From assembly GCA_023038255.1 (NCBI GenBank), contig CP082927.1:1006146-1070145 (forward strand): 64,000 nt of DNA, written 5' to 3'. The DNA comes from Candidatus Peribacteria bacterium. GTDB taxonomy: Bacteria > Patescibacteriota > Gracilibacteria > Peribacterales > Peribacteraceae. Of the stretch, positions 25,652-34,589 are shown one piece after another; the first letter of the stretch is position 1; each line of letters opens with the position of its first letter. Position numbers and translations under genes: made by a program. The notes beneath the pieces are model-generated. The model had not been told where the DNA came from, searched no databases, and saw nothing but the letters and a program-made list of their open reading frames with translations.

Positions 25652-27253
25652 ATGTCACTCTTTGCTCGTACAGGCCTCTTCCTGATACTGCTGTCGGCGA
25701 CCGTGCATGTGCATGCACATGCTATCCCGCTGGGTACAGAATCTGCAGCTCCATCTGCCGACGTCCTGACACCGCTCATCATCGACCTGCATTTCAATGA
25801 GCGTGTTGATCCGGCTGCAAGCAGCATCCGGGTCTTTGCACCAGACGGAACAGCGGCCGATACCGGAATCTCTACAGTCGATCCCGCAGACCCAAGACAT
25901 CTGTTCGCACACATCTCCGGCACTGCCACAGGAACCTACACCGTGCTGTGGCAGGTCGTATCGAGAGATGATGGCCACTTCACGAAAGGAAGCTATCTCT
26001 TTTCGGTTGGCAAAGACGCACAGATGACTCCGGGACAGGAAACACTACCTGAAGTGGAGCACTGCTCCAGCTGGGCGCTTGCCATCATGATCTGGCTGGA
26101 ACTGTTGGGCGGTGCGATGATGATAGGAGTCCTCGCTCTCCTTGCGACCGTCTGGGAACGCCCGCAGAGAATCAATCATCTTCGGGCAATGGTGACCGCT
26201 GCCGCACTATTGATAGCAACGGGCTGCATCGGCTACCTCTGTATGGGAAGTCTGGATCTTGCTGTAGATCGTGACGTTCCATTCGGCAATGCGCTCTGGA
26301 CCTTTTTCCAGACCGTCGTCGGCCGGTTTACACTGTACCGGATGGTACTTGGGATAGCGGCATGCGCACTCTTCCTCCCTTTCCTGCCATCCATTCTGCA
26401 ATCAAAAAAAGTGACCAAAACAGAGTGGGCTCTCTGGGCGGTGATGATCGCGATGGTCATCCTGCGTGCCAGAGTCAGTCATGCTGCGGCGTCCCTGTTT
26501 CTGCCCACATTCTCTATCGGCATGAACGCTGTCCACCTGCTCTTCAAGGATGTGTGGATCGGGGGACTTGTGGTGTTTTTCCTGGCAACACCAAAAACCC
26601 TCTCCTCACTGAGGCGCTTCTCGCGGCTCCTGATGGTCTCCCTGGCAATAGGCGGTGCGAGCGGCATGTACATTGTCTGGCTGCATCTGAAAGATCCTCT
26701 GAATCTCTTCACAACGCACTGGGGCGGCCACGCCATTGCACTTGGAAGCTTCGCGCTCCTTCTCCTGACGCTCCGGCTGTATCAGCATCACGTCACCTAT
26801 CGTTCTCTGCTGAAAGTGGAGAATGAAACTGCTACCGCCACGCACCAAGAAGAAGCGGCCATGTTTCCTGCGGTCCTTTTAAGTGAGATGCTGACGGGTC
26901 TGGCAGTGCTCCTGTTTTCCAGCATGCTGATTATCACCACACCACCGCTGCCGCGTGTAACACCCATCAGTGTCGGCGCCTTTGAAGGAGTCCTTCTGCT
27001 GACAGCATTAACCCTGATTATTCTTGCCGTTGTGGAATCACGCCGTCAGAAAAAAACGGGCGCTGCAGCAACACTGCCGGTTCCGCTACCACCTGCTTCC
27101 CGCCAGTCACTGCTGTTTGTAGCCCTCATTGATATCTGCATCCTGGCGATGGTCGGGTTTTTGCTTGGGAGTCACATGCATGCTGCGCCGTCGTATCTGA
27201 CATTCATTGATCAGCTAGTTGCGTCTGAAAAAACGCCGCCGACTGCTTCATAA
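25652..27253 (+). CDS. CopC-CopD fusion copper-resistance/transport protein
   Basis: 533 residues. A signal peptide (ending HVHAHA) is followed by a CopC domain (about 20-135) with the start HAIPL, DLHFNERVDP, TYTVLWQVVSRDDGHFTKG and a final FSVG. A CopD-type membrane domain with about eight helices fills the rest. The N-terminal histidine and the SRDDGH histidine match CopC copper-binding positions. CopC binds copper outside the membrane and CopD is its membrane partner. ATG 25652 fits the signal peptide; the frame is open much further upstream. Its last 50 bases overlap the convergent esterase gene. Confidence 0.9.
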   Translation: MSLFARTGLFLILLSATVHVHAHAIPLGTESAAPSADVLTPLIIDLHFNERVDPAASSIRVFAPDGTAADTGISTVDPADPRHLFAHISGTATGTYTVLWQVVSRDDGHFTKGSYLFSVGKDAQMTPGQETLPEVEHCSSWALAIMIWLELLGGAMMIGVLALLATVWERPQRINHLRAMVTAAALLIATGCIGYLCMGSLDLAVDRDVPFGNALWTFFQTVVGRFTLYRMVLGIAACALFLPFLPSILQSKKVTKTEWALWAVMIAMVILRARVSHAAASLFLPTFSIGMNAVHLLFKDVWIGGLVVFFLATPKTLSSLRRFSRLLMVSLAIGGASGMYIVWLHLKDPLNLFTTHWGGHAIALGSFALLLLTLRLYQHHVTYRSLLKVENETATATHQEEAAMFPAVLLSEMLTGLAVLLFSSMLIITTPPLPRVTPISVGAFEGVLLLTALTLIILAVVESRRQKKTGAAATLPVPLPPASRQSLLFVALIDICILAMVGFLLGSHMHAAPSYLTFIDQLVASEKTPPTAS

Positions 27254-28220
27254 AGTCCCCCCACTGCGTGGCAAACTCATGACCTTCGTTCGGGTACTCG
27301 ACGTACGTCAGCTCTTTGCCTGCAGCCCGCAGATTGTCTGCAAGGGTGTCGGACCACTCTGCAGGCACATCTTTGTCTTTGTCGCCCTGAAACAGCATGA
27401 TGGGCGTCTGTATGGCGCTGAGATAGGTCTGTGGCGAGAGCGCATCCCAGGATGCAGGATTCTCGTCACGCGTTTTCATCACTTCGATGGTGCGATCCCC
27501 CTCCGGCCGCTCGCGCCTCCAGCGCACAAAGTTCTCCCACACATCGGCATGAACCGGTGCATAGAGTACGGCTGCACTCACAAGTTCCGGATACGCTGTG
27601 AGGATGGCCAGTGTGACTCCGCCTCCCATCGAATGTCCGAGCATGCCGACTTTGGTCGCGTCGATACTGGGAAGATTGGCAGCACGCACAGCGTTGATGG
27701 CATTGACGCTATCCATCGCATACTCCAGGTTCCCGTCATAGCGGTCATCGTCCTCCGGCATAGGACTCTTGTCCGATCCCGCATGGCCACGGTAATCGGT
27801 GTGGAGCACAGCAAATCCCTGCCGGGCCATGTAATCCTGCTCGCGTTTGAGTCCGCGGCCCTGCGTGTAGATAGACGGCTCGATGTAGCCGTGATTGAAA
27901 ATCAGAAGCGGAAACGGACCGTCGCCAAGGGGAATATTCAGAATGCCGGTAATGCGCAGCCCGTTACTGAAGTAACTGATCCTGTGACGCGTGTAGACGC
28001 TGTTTTTAGATTCGACACTATCCAGCGTGAGCCCGGTCCCGCTCAGGCGCATATTTGCGAAATGTTCGATAGTCCATGCGGAAGGCAACTGTTCCAGAGG
28101 AGCCTCTGATGATGTCTGAGAGGATGATGCGACAGATGACAGTGTTTCCTGTGATGCAGAATCGCCAGACACGCAGGCTACAAGAAGAAGTGCGAGAAAC
28201 GGGAACACGCGGGACAGCAT
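27204..28220 (-). CDS. Alpha/beta hydrolase lipoprotein (S9/dienelactone hydrolase-like)
   Basis: 338 residues. A lipobox (LLLVAC) anchors it, followed by a Ser/Gln/Glu linker and an alpha/beta-hydrolase core: oxyanion region FNHGYIEPS, nucleophile elbow GHSMGG with S197, an acidic residue after FQGDKDKDVP, and histidine in NEGHEF. It resembles exported esterases and prolyl-oligopeptidase-like hydrolases; substrate unknown. It overlaps the 3' end of the CopC-CopD gene by 50 bases in convergent orientation. Confidence 0.88.
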   Translation of the reverse strand: MLSRVFPFLALLLVACVSGDSASQETLSSVASSSQTSSEAPLEQLPSAWTIEHFANMRLSGTGLTLDSVESKNSVYTRHRISYFSNGLRITGILNIPLGDGPFPLLIFNHGYIEPSIYTQGRGLKREQDYMARQGFAVLHTDYRGHAGSDKSPMPEDDDRYDGNLEYAMDSVNAINAVRAANLPSIDATKVGMLGHSMGGGVTLAILTAYPELVSAAVLYAPVHADVWENFVRWRRERPEGDRTIEVMKTRDENPASWDALSPQTYLSAIQTPIMLFQGDKDKDVPAEWSDTLADNLRAAGKELTYVEYPNEGHEFATQWGDFMKQSAAFFQTQLADQ

Positions 28221-28427
28221 GGGGTTAGACGAAAGGAAACAACACGAAAAACTATAAGATGCCCGCTTGCTGCTGTCGATGAAAATGCCTGTAAAATGCA
28301 GGATTATCTACAGTCCATGTGCCAATCCTTATTTTTCAATCTCGTCCAAAAAGACACACGCCATTGCCCCCCTAAGACATTGCCAATACAATCAATAGTT
28401 GCATTTACTATTTTCCTCCCCACCCGC

Positions 28428-28670
28428 ATGGAAGAAGTTGTCAAAACCGCCTGTCTGATAAAAGACTGTAAAGGCGCCACTGGAGGAGAAAGCTACTGCA
28501 AAAAACACATCAAAGGAAAAAAGCCTCCGACAGTTATTACCGCGGAAGCCCGGCTCTTCATGAAATCACAGTGCTGCAAAGCGGGATGTGTGCACGGAAA
28601 GAGACATGAATACGGGGAACAGTATTGCACGAAATGCGGACAGCCATGCGAGTGGCGCGTCGGTGCATGA
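28428..28670 (+). CDS. Small cysteine-rich (zinc-ribbon-like) protein
   Basis: 80 residues with cysteines spaced as several potential metal sites (CLIKDC, then YCKKH, then CCKAGC, then YCTKCGQPC), plus histidines. The last block, YCTKCGQPCEW, resembles a zinc knuckle. No family recognised; metal or nucleic acid binding is inference. The open frame extends upstream to 28296, but that part has no protein-like character, so ATG 28428 is preferred. Confidence 0.7.
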   Translation: MEEVVKTACLIKDCKGATGGESYCKKHIKGKKPPTVITAEARLFMKSQCCKAGCVHGKRHEYGEQYCTKCGQPCEWRVGA

Positions 28671-28698
28671 TGTTCTGAGAAACTCCTACAGACGTTAG

Positions 28699-28773
28699 TG
28701 GCAGCCCCAAGGAGAATCGAACTCCTATTTCATGGATGAGAACCAGGTGTCCTAACCGTTAGACGATGGGGCC
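28699..28773 (-). tRNA. tRNA-Glu (anticodon CUC)
   Basis: Read on the minus strand it folds into a full cloverleaf of 75 bases with an encoded CCA end. The acceptor stem pairs GGCCCCA with TGGGGCT (first pair G-U), the D arm is TCGTCTAACGGTTAGGA, the T arm AGGAG/CTCCT closes TTCGATT. The anticodon loop TTCTCAT gives CUC, reading GAG. The anticodon stem has one C-U mismatch at its second pair. It is the only tRNA gene I can find in the window. Confidence 0.9.
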
Positions 28774-28883
28774 GTGGAAAGAAAGAACTGGCCCGGTTTT
28801 GCTGTGAAAGCAAGCCGGACAAGGCCGAAAGTATAACTACATTGTCCGACAATTCAAACACTGAAAGGCAGGTTTGGGCACAC

Positions 28884-30263
28884 TTATTCATCTCCGCCCT
28901 CATCCTCATTATCCCCGTTGGATTTGCCTTTCTTGGCTGATGGACGGCGCATACTGCCCATTCTTCCCTGGTACTGCCCATTGGCTGCCAGAGGTTGAAT
29001 GTTCAGGGCAGTATCGCCATGAGGAAGATTGGACTGTGCCATATCAGTACCCTGTCCGTTGAACCCGTTCTGGAACGAAAGGAGTGGCAAAGCGGAGAGC
29101 GCTATAAATGTCTCATCCTGCAAAACGCGCAGACGCGCCCGCTCTTTCGCCTCCATTTCCAGCAGTTCCCAGAGTGGAATAGGGTTTTCGTGCGACCTGT
29201 GCGCCTCTCCTCCATGGCCATGGCCGTGGCCGTGGCCGTGTCCATGACCTTCGTGCGCTTCATCATGTGCAGCATGGGCGTGACCTCCGTGGAAGGCAGA
29301 ATGGGCGTGGATATGATCCTCATGCGCGTGCTGATGTTCGTGGTAATGATCATGCTTATGCTCGTGCTCGTGCTCATGTTCGCTGTGAGGATGATCATCA
29401 TGCTTCTTGTGATCCTCATGTTCATGCTCGTGCTCGTGCTCATGTTTGTCGTGCTCCTCGTGGTCATGTTCATGTTCATGCTCATGCTCCACTTCTCCCA
29501 CCTCCACCCCCTGCACCTTCACGTTGATGATAACCGTTGCCACAACCCTATGCTCCTTATCTTTAAAGACGAGTGTGTACGTTCCATGCTCGCGGGGAGC
29601 TGCAATATGAACCTCGCCATGATGCTCGAAGCTTCCAATCGCCAACTCTGAGCCGTCCTTATGGTGAATAGCAGCACGACCTCCGTGCAGTGTTGCACTG
29701 CGGATCACAAGAACTCCATGGTGCTCATGCACCTTCACATCATGATGCACATGATGTTCGTGATGCTCCAAAGCCTCTTCATGTGTTGTGTCATGCTCCG
29801 CTGTGTCTGATGCGCGATGATCGGATGACGCCTCTTTTGCAGGAACCTCTCCATGTGTCGAATCGTTGAGAAGCGCAATATCCAGGGCTTTGGCATGTGC
29901 ATCATCGTTGATACTCCGTACATGCGCCTGAACGAGAGACAGATTGCTCAGGACAAGGCGTCGCTCCAGATCTTCAATGTCCGGGCTCGTTCCTCCTGGG
30001 GACACAGAATACTGTATGACCCCTTCCGTCCGGGGGCGGGAAGAAGCCATATATGTTCCAGTCGGAACACTTTCCATACTGCCTGCCGTAAGTGCTGCCC
30101 AATCAGCAAGTGCGCCAAGCTCCGCATTCATCTTTGTAAAAACCTGATCAAAAGAATCACCAGGCGTAAACACCTGATCAGTATCGACACTGTGTATAGC
30201 CCAGGACTGGGTTTCTGCTGGATCCTGTATATCCTGGCCGGCAACGCGTTCTTGCAGTTTCAT
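28884..30263 (-). CDS. Histidine-rich protein, probable metal-binding
   Basis: 459 residues with about 65 histidines. The N-terminal third is ordinary acidic sequence without a signal peptide. At about 150-185 His clusters begin (EHHEHHVHH); a beta-rich segment (about 185-250, TYTLVFKDKEHRVVATVIINV) follows; then a long run alternating His with Glu or Asp (about 255-325), and a GHGHGHGHGHG stretch near 345. The C-terminus is Asn/Gly/Lys-rich. The composition suggests buffering of Ni, Zn, Cu or Co. Proximity to CopC-CopD and the CuA lipoprotein makes copper attractive but unproven. Plus-strand frames across it are artefacts of CAT/ATG codons. Confidence 0.8.
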   Translation of the reverse strand: MKLQERVAGQDIQDPAETQSWAIHSVDTDQVFTPGDSFDQVFTKMNAELGALADWAALTAGSMESVPTGTYMASSRPRTEGVIQYSVSPGGTSPDIEDLERRLVLSNLSLVQAHVRSINDDAHAKALDIALLNDSTHGEVPAKEASSDHRASDTAEHDTTHEEALEHHEHHVHHDVKVHEHHGVLVIRSATLHGGRAAIHHKDGSELAIGSFEHHGEVHIAAPREHGTYTLVFKDKEHRVVATVIINVKVQGVEVGEVEHEHEHEHDHEEHDKHEHEHEHEHEDHKKHDDHPHSEHEHEHEHKHDHYHEHQHAHEDHIHAHSAFHGGHAHAAHDEAHEGHGHGHGHGHGHGGEAHRSHENPIPLWELLEMEAKERARLRVLQDETFIALSALPLLSFQNGFNGQGTDMAQSNLPHGDTALNIQPLAANGQYQGRMGSMRRPSAKKGKSNGDNEDEGGDE

Positions 30264-30430
30264 ACGCAGTATGGAGGATGGGTTAGAGCGCTATCTACTC
30301 CATACGTATAAATATTTCAAGGGGTATAGAGGCCACTTTGCCAAAGGAAAAGGGCATCAAAAACGGAGGAATGATGCACATGCTGCAATCAGCATGACGC
30401 AGCATCGAAGGACATGTAGGCTCCTTTTAC

Positions 30431-31453
30431 ATGCACCCCCCATCCTTCAATAGCATCCGCGCTTTCTTGAGAGCACATTCTTCTGTGTATCTGGCATTCG
30501 GATTGGGGATCTTTTCTATGCTTATTGTGCAAAGTCTGTGGAGCCGCCTGGCCTTCTGCCACACGGAGTATGACCTGCTGAGCCCTGCGCGGCGCTGCAA
30601 CAATACACTGCCGCAGGGTGAGTGGAACTATGAACATCTGCGCGACACGCTGTCTGCTGCAAAAGAGAAGCTGAAAGCTGCAGGAAAGGTGGATCATCTC
30701 TCCATCTACTTCCAGGATCTCGACCACGGACCGCGCTTCGGAATCGGAGAGTACGACAAATTCGAGCCGGCAAGTTTGCTCAAAGTTCCGCTCGCTATTT
30801 TCTTTCTCCACGCTGCCGATCTGGATCCTGAGATTTTGGATAAGCAGTTGTCTTTTACCGGACAACTCAAAATTGATGACAACCTCCTTTCCCCCGCAGA
30901 AACCATCCAACCAGACACACTCTACACCATCCGCGAACTGCTGGAGAAAATGATTATCTACTCGGATAACCGCTCCTACTCATTGCTGCTCCGCGAGATG
31001 CATTCGCTTTCTGAATCCGTAGCGTACTACACCTTCCGTGATTTGGATGTGCTGCAGATCATGCTGGAAACCGAAGACACCTATGTCTCCATTTCTTCGT
31101 ACGCAAAACTCTTTGGCGTGCTCTACAACACAGGCTACCTGTCCAAAGACATGTCCCAGTACGCACTCGATCTCCTCTCCCGCTCCACTTTCCGCGAGGG
31201 GATTGTCAGCGGCCTTCCGGAAGACCTGCGCGTTGCACACAAGTTCGGCTTCCGCTTTGCAGAAGGCCAGGGGCAACTGCATGACTGCGGCATCGTCTAC
31301 CACCCGAAAATGGCCTACATCCTGTGCGTGATGACGAGTGGAAAAGATGTTAATAATGCAAACGCCGCCATCAGTGCTATCTCGACGATAGTCTATGAAT
31401 CTGTGTCTTCACTGGATATCAGTAAACTGGAGGAGGGGGCTGCTCTTCCGTGA
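30431..31453 (+). CDS. Membrane-anchored class A beta-lactamase-like serine hydrolase
   Basis: 340 residues. One N-terminal membrane helix (about 19-40) is followed by a beta-lactamase-2 type domain (about 70-320). S115-L-L-K118 matches the SxxK motif and S178-D-N180 matches SDN. The third motif, normally KTG, is K271-F-G273. The fold belongs to penicillin-interacting serine enzymes, but the unusual third motif makes beta-lactam hydrolysis uncertain; a wall-related esterase or peptidase role is possible. The end overlaps the convergent DUF6624 gene by 35 bases. Confidence 0.85.
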   Translation: MHPPSFNSIRAFLRAHSSVYLAFGLGIFSMLIVQSLWSRLAFCHTEYDLLSPARRCNNTLPQGEWNYEHLRDTLSAAKEKLKAAGKVDHLSIYFQDLDHGPRFGIGEYDKFEPASLLKVPLAIFFLHAADLDPEILDKQLSFTGQLKIDDNLLSPAETIQPDTLYTIRELLEKMIIYSDNRSYSLLLREMHSLSESVAYYTFRDLDVLQIMLETEDTYVSISSYAKLFGVLYNTGYLSKDMSQYALDLLSRSTFREGIVSGLPEDLRVAHKFGFRFAEGQGQLHDCGIVYHPKMAYILCVMTSGKDVNNANAAISAISTIVYESVSSLDISKLEEGAALP

Positions 31454-32228
31454 TGACGGTATCAGCATTTTCAGGCGCATGTTCAAAGACAATTCTTGCT
31501 GCCTGCTCAGCAGTTTCCACTCTTATTTGACGGAGGAATGTTTGCTGCTCCCAGGGAGCAAGATTCCAAAGCGCAGTCACCCTCTCCCCTTCCTTGCGCC
31601 GCTTCTGTATCTGTTGATTCACAAATATTTCAAAATCCCCCAATCCAAGCTCTGCCCTTCTTTTATTCAGTCTCTCAAGATTAATATTTTCAAATTTATG
31701 CGCCCGCCACAGTCGGGGTTTTTGGTTCTTTGCAGCTGTATTTCTAATAATAATAGGAGGAAAGGTGAAGATAAGACGACTCTGCCTGCTCTCCCAATCC
31801 GGGATAAATTCTACCTGTGTTCCATAATTCTGTAGCCCCAATGGCTCCTCTTCACCTCTTATAGAATTAATCAGCCAACGATCCAGCATATACGCAATAG
31901 CAGGCTGTTCCACGTCTTCGGGGGTTTCTTTCTGCATCAGCTCTGCAGCTCGCGACTGAAGATGCGGATATGTATCAGCATGCACCAAAATGCGCCATGC
32001 AGCGTGTGCCGCTTCTGCACCCACGCGCGAAATGGAAGGCCACGCAACTGTGACCCCTTCCAGACGCCCTATCTCTTTGCATATCTCCGTCAGTTGAGTG
32101 ATCTGTTCAAGGGTTGGTGCAATGGACGGATTCGTCTCATGCGGGCTGACATCCTTGGTCGATATCCCAAGGCTAATCAGAGAAGCCGCAAGCTCGGGAT
32201 AACGCCCGTTTGGAGATTCAGAAGTCAT
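31419..32228 (-). CDS. DUF6624-family protein
   Basis: About 269 residues, cytoplasmic. The conserved stretch AAWRILVHADTYPHLQ, then IAYMLDRWLIN and LGLQNYGTQVEF, matches the DUF6624 pattern (AAW-HADxxPxFQ, LTDRVxVxxG, QxYGTQ). The C-terminal part (FENINLERLNKRRAELGL) also fits the family, which usually ends in a helix around RR-x-LGL. Function unknown. ATG 32228 is used rather than a GTG 12 bases upstream. Confidence 0.75.
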   Translation of the reverse strand: MTSESPNGRYPELAASLISLGISTKDVSPHETNPSIAPTLEQITQLTEICKEIGRLEGVTVAWPSISRVGAEAAHAAWRILVHADTYPHLQSRAAELMQKETPEDVEQPAIAYMLDRWLINSIRGEEEPLGLQNYGTQVEFIPDWESRQSRLIFTFPPIIIRNTAAKNQKPRLWRAHKFENINLERLNKRRAELGLGDFEIFVNQQIQKRRKEGERVTALWNLAPWEQQTFLRQIRVETAEQAARIVFEHAPENADTVITEEQPPPPVY

Positions 32229-32307
32229 AGAGCATGGCACTATACCGAAAAATCCCGATCCTCAAAAACTGCGCCAGACGCCACCGAAAGCATCAAAGGG
32301 GGCGATT

Positions 32308-33633
32308 TTAAAACCCGACACGAAACGTCGTCCCCTTCCCGACGTCGCTCTGGACGCGGATCGTCCATCCTTCTTCATCGCAGATGTCTTTGCAGATCGC
32401 AAGCCCGAGTCCCGTTCCTTCCGTTCTGCGTGAGGTATCGCCGCGGTAGAAGCGTTCAAAAATATGCGGGATGTCTTTTTCGGCAATGCCGATGCCGGTG
32501 TCGGAAATGGTGATGATATTGCCCGTTACATCCACGGTGATGCCGCCTGCATCGGAAAAACGGATCGCGTTTTTGAGCAGGTTCCCGATCACTTTTTCCA
32601 GTGCGATGCGGTGTGCACTGATCGTTGCGACATGCTTCGCGATATTCACAGTCAGATTCAACCCCTTCTCTTCCGCCATCGCGCGGTAACCGGTTTCAAT
32701 CTCACGGATATAGTCCCCAAGAGGAATATTTTCGCGGGTGCCGCTCTGCATCCCGCGCGAAAGTTCGAGGAGTTCTGTCACGAGTGTTTCCATACGTTTG
32801 ACCGCACCCTGCATGAGGGCGAGCTTCTCTTTCTGGGGATCTGTCAGAGAGCGATTGACCGCCAGAAGTTCGAGAGAGCTTTTGATGACCATCAGCGGCG
32901 TGCGCAGTTCATGCGATGCATCCTGCGTGAACTGGCGCTCGCGCTTGAAAGCCTGTTCCAGTCTGCGAAGGAAGTCGTCGAAGGTGCGGGCAAGCTGACC
33001 GATTTCGTCGTTCGGCATTTTGCCGACAAGGGCCGGAACCGGCAGATGGCGCGGGTCAATGTCGCGGACACGTCTGCTGAACCGGGTGAGAGGTTTCAGG
33101 GCGCGACCGGCGAACATGGCGCTCAAACCGGCGGTCAGTCCGAGGGTACAGAGAAGTGTCAGAAGAAGAACCGAGACAAGAGCATTCTGCGCGGCAATAA
33201 GGGAATCAAGTGTGCGACCAATGGTGATCACGTACGGGCCGTAGATATCTTTGTAGAGACGATAATCATTGGGTCCGGCATCCACAGATGAAAAGCCGAT
33301 CTGCTTCGGAAGTGGTGCCAGAAACGGAGAGGAGTGATCCATCACACTGCCACTGCCGTCCGTGATGATGACCACAAACCCGAGGCTCTTCACGGCCTCG
33401 ATCTTTTTGAACATCTGTTCACGCCAGTCGGGCGCGCCGATGTCGTCAATGGTAATAGGAAGGCTTGTGCGGACAGCGGCATTCTGCACGTAGAGCAGCG
33501 TATCAATGTCCTGCTGCATTTTGCTCACGAACAGAAAAAAGACCGCGCTTCCCGCAATCATTAACATCAGTCCGACAACCAGTGTGAACTGGAGCGCAAG
33601 ACGCCACTTGATAGACAAAAAATTCGATCTCAT
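32308..33633 (-). CDS. Sensor histidine kinase
   Basis: 441 residues. Membrane helices at about 11-35 and 152-175 bracket an external sensor region (about 36-150). HAMP (about 176-230), dimerisation/phosphoacceptor domain with H241 in QDASHELRTP, and HATPase_c with NLLKNAIRFS, DTGIGIAEKD and GTGLGLAICKDI follow. It autophosphorylates H241 and passes phosphate to the adjacent OmpR-type regulator, with which it overlaps by 4 bases (ATGA). The signal is unknown; the external domain has no recognised motif. Confidence 0.95.
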   Translation of the reverse strand: MRSNFLSIKWRLALQFTLVVGLMLMIAGSAVFFLFVSKMQQDIDTLLYVQNAAVRTSLPITIDDIGAPDWREQMFKKIEAVKSLGFVVIITDGSGSVMDHSSPFLAPLPKQIGFSSVDAGPNDYRLYKDIYGPYVITIGRTLDSLIAAQNALVSVLLLTLLCTLGLTAGLSAMFAGRALKPLTRFSRRVRDIDPRHLPVPALVGKMPNDEIGQLARTFDDFLRRLEQAFKRERQFTQDASHELRTPLMVIKSSLELLAVNRSLTDPQKEKLALMQGAVKRMETLVTELLELSRGMQSGTRENIPLGDYIREIETGYRAMAEEKGLNLTVNIAKHVATISAHRIALEKVIGNLLKNAIRFSDAGGITVDVTGNIITISDTGIGIAEKDIPHIFERFYRGDTSRRTEGTGLGLAICKDICDEEGWTIRVQSDVGKGTTFRVGF

Positions 33634-34310
33634 GGTTCCGCGGAGATCCGGTACCCGGTTCCGTGTACGGTGCGGATCAGTTGCTGCGGGAATCCTTTGT
33701 CGACTTTCTCCCGGAGTTTTTGCATGTGGGACCGGACCACATCACTCCACAGCTCTGCGGACGCATCCCAAATATGCGCTTCAATCTCCGCCTTCGAGAC
33801 CACTCTGTTTTCGTTGCGCATCAGGAGTTCCAGAATCTGGAACAATTTTCTGGTGAGCTTGATAGTCTGTCCGCCACGCTCCGCCTGCTGACTGGAAAGA
33901 TCCAGCACCAGGTCTCCCACCACCAGTTTATTCTCTTCCGTCTGCGACCGGTAATTCCGGCGAAGCAGCGCCTGAATACGGGCCATGAGCTCCTTGAGCG
34001 CGAAGGGTTTGATGATGTAATCATCGGCTCCGGTATCAAGCCCAGACACGCGATCGTCAACGGTATCTTTGGCAGTAAGCATAATAATGCCGAGCTGCGG
34101 AAATTCTTTACGGAGTGTCCTGCACACCGTCAGTCCATCAGTCCCAGGAAGCATCCAGTCGAGCAGCACAATGTCGTAGGGATGCGCCCTCGCCATCTTC
34201 AATCCGTCATCTCCGTTGTACGCCGTATCCACCGCAAATGAATACTGACGGAGATACTCCGCAATATTATCCGCAATGCCGCGTTCGTCTTCGACAACTA
34301 AGATTCTCAT
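33630..34310 (-). CDS. OmpR-family response regulator
   Basis: 226 residues. Receiver domain with the acidic pair E7/D8, phosphoacceptor D51 (VLLDWMLPG) and K101-type lysine in LTAKDT; the C-terminal winged helix (about 130-226) carries RKLFQILELLMRN, VVRSHMQKLREKV and TVHGTGYRI. The open frame extends to 34517, but the receiver N-terminus MRILVVEDE sets ATG 34310. That ATG is only 8 bases after a TGCTATACT box, so the operon mRNA appears leaderless. Confidence 0.95.
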   Translation of the reverse strand: MRILVVEDERGIADNIAEYLRQYSFAVDTAYNGDDGLKMARAHPYDIVLLDWMLPGTDGLTVCRTLRKEFPQLGIIMLTAKDTVDDRVSGLDTGADDYIIKPFALKELMARIQALLRRNYRSQTEENKLVVGDLVLDLSSQQAERGGQTIKLTRKLFQILELLMRNENRVVSKAEIEAHIWDASAELWSDVVRSHMQKLREKVDKGFPQQLIRTVHGTGYRISAEP

Positions 34311-34318
34311 AGAGATAC

Positions 34319-34327
34319 AGTATAGCA
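34319..34327 (-). promoter_or_regulatory. Extended -10 promoter of the two-component operon
   Basis: TGCTATACT on the minus strand, identical to the box before the 1482-codon gene. The predicted start of transcription is within 2 or 3 bases of the ATG at 34310. Confidence 0.55.
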
Positions 34328-34386
34328 GATTGAAACATGTACAGGCCTGGCATGCCAAGCCCCCCCCTAGACCTAAAAACGGTGAT

Positions 34387-34419
34387 ACCGGGGAAGGGAC
34401 CTTCCAACCCTCCCCCGGT
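34387..34419 (-). terminator. Strong GC hairpin in a 317-base gap
   Basis: 34387-34398 (ACCGGGGAAGGG) pairs with 34408-34419 (CCCTCCCCCGGT). On the minus strand the stem is followed by ATCACCGTTTTT, compatible with termination downstream of rlmH. The rest of the gap (34328-34386 and 34420-34590) shows no convincing gene. Confidence 0.5.
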
Positions 34420-34589
34420 TGTTCTCCTATGTCCCGCCACGCAGATTCATCTGACAGTGGCACTCTGATTCGGATTGTTGAGGTTCCGTAGCCGCCGTAT
34501 GAACGGCCGGGAAACACGACAAATACTACTCAGAAGATGTCGCGGAAACGTCAAAGCAGGCGCAAAATTCTATGAATTTTCCGGCAGTT

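Noticed and set aside
28995-29651. Plus-strand open frame rich in Met, Val and Leu that looks like a multi-helix membrane protein
   Set aside because: It is the antisense of the histidine-rich gene; CAT/CAC codons read backwards give Met and Val. The minus-strand frame is longer, has structured ends and known low-complexity logic.
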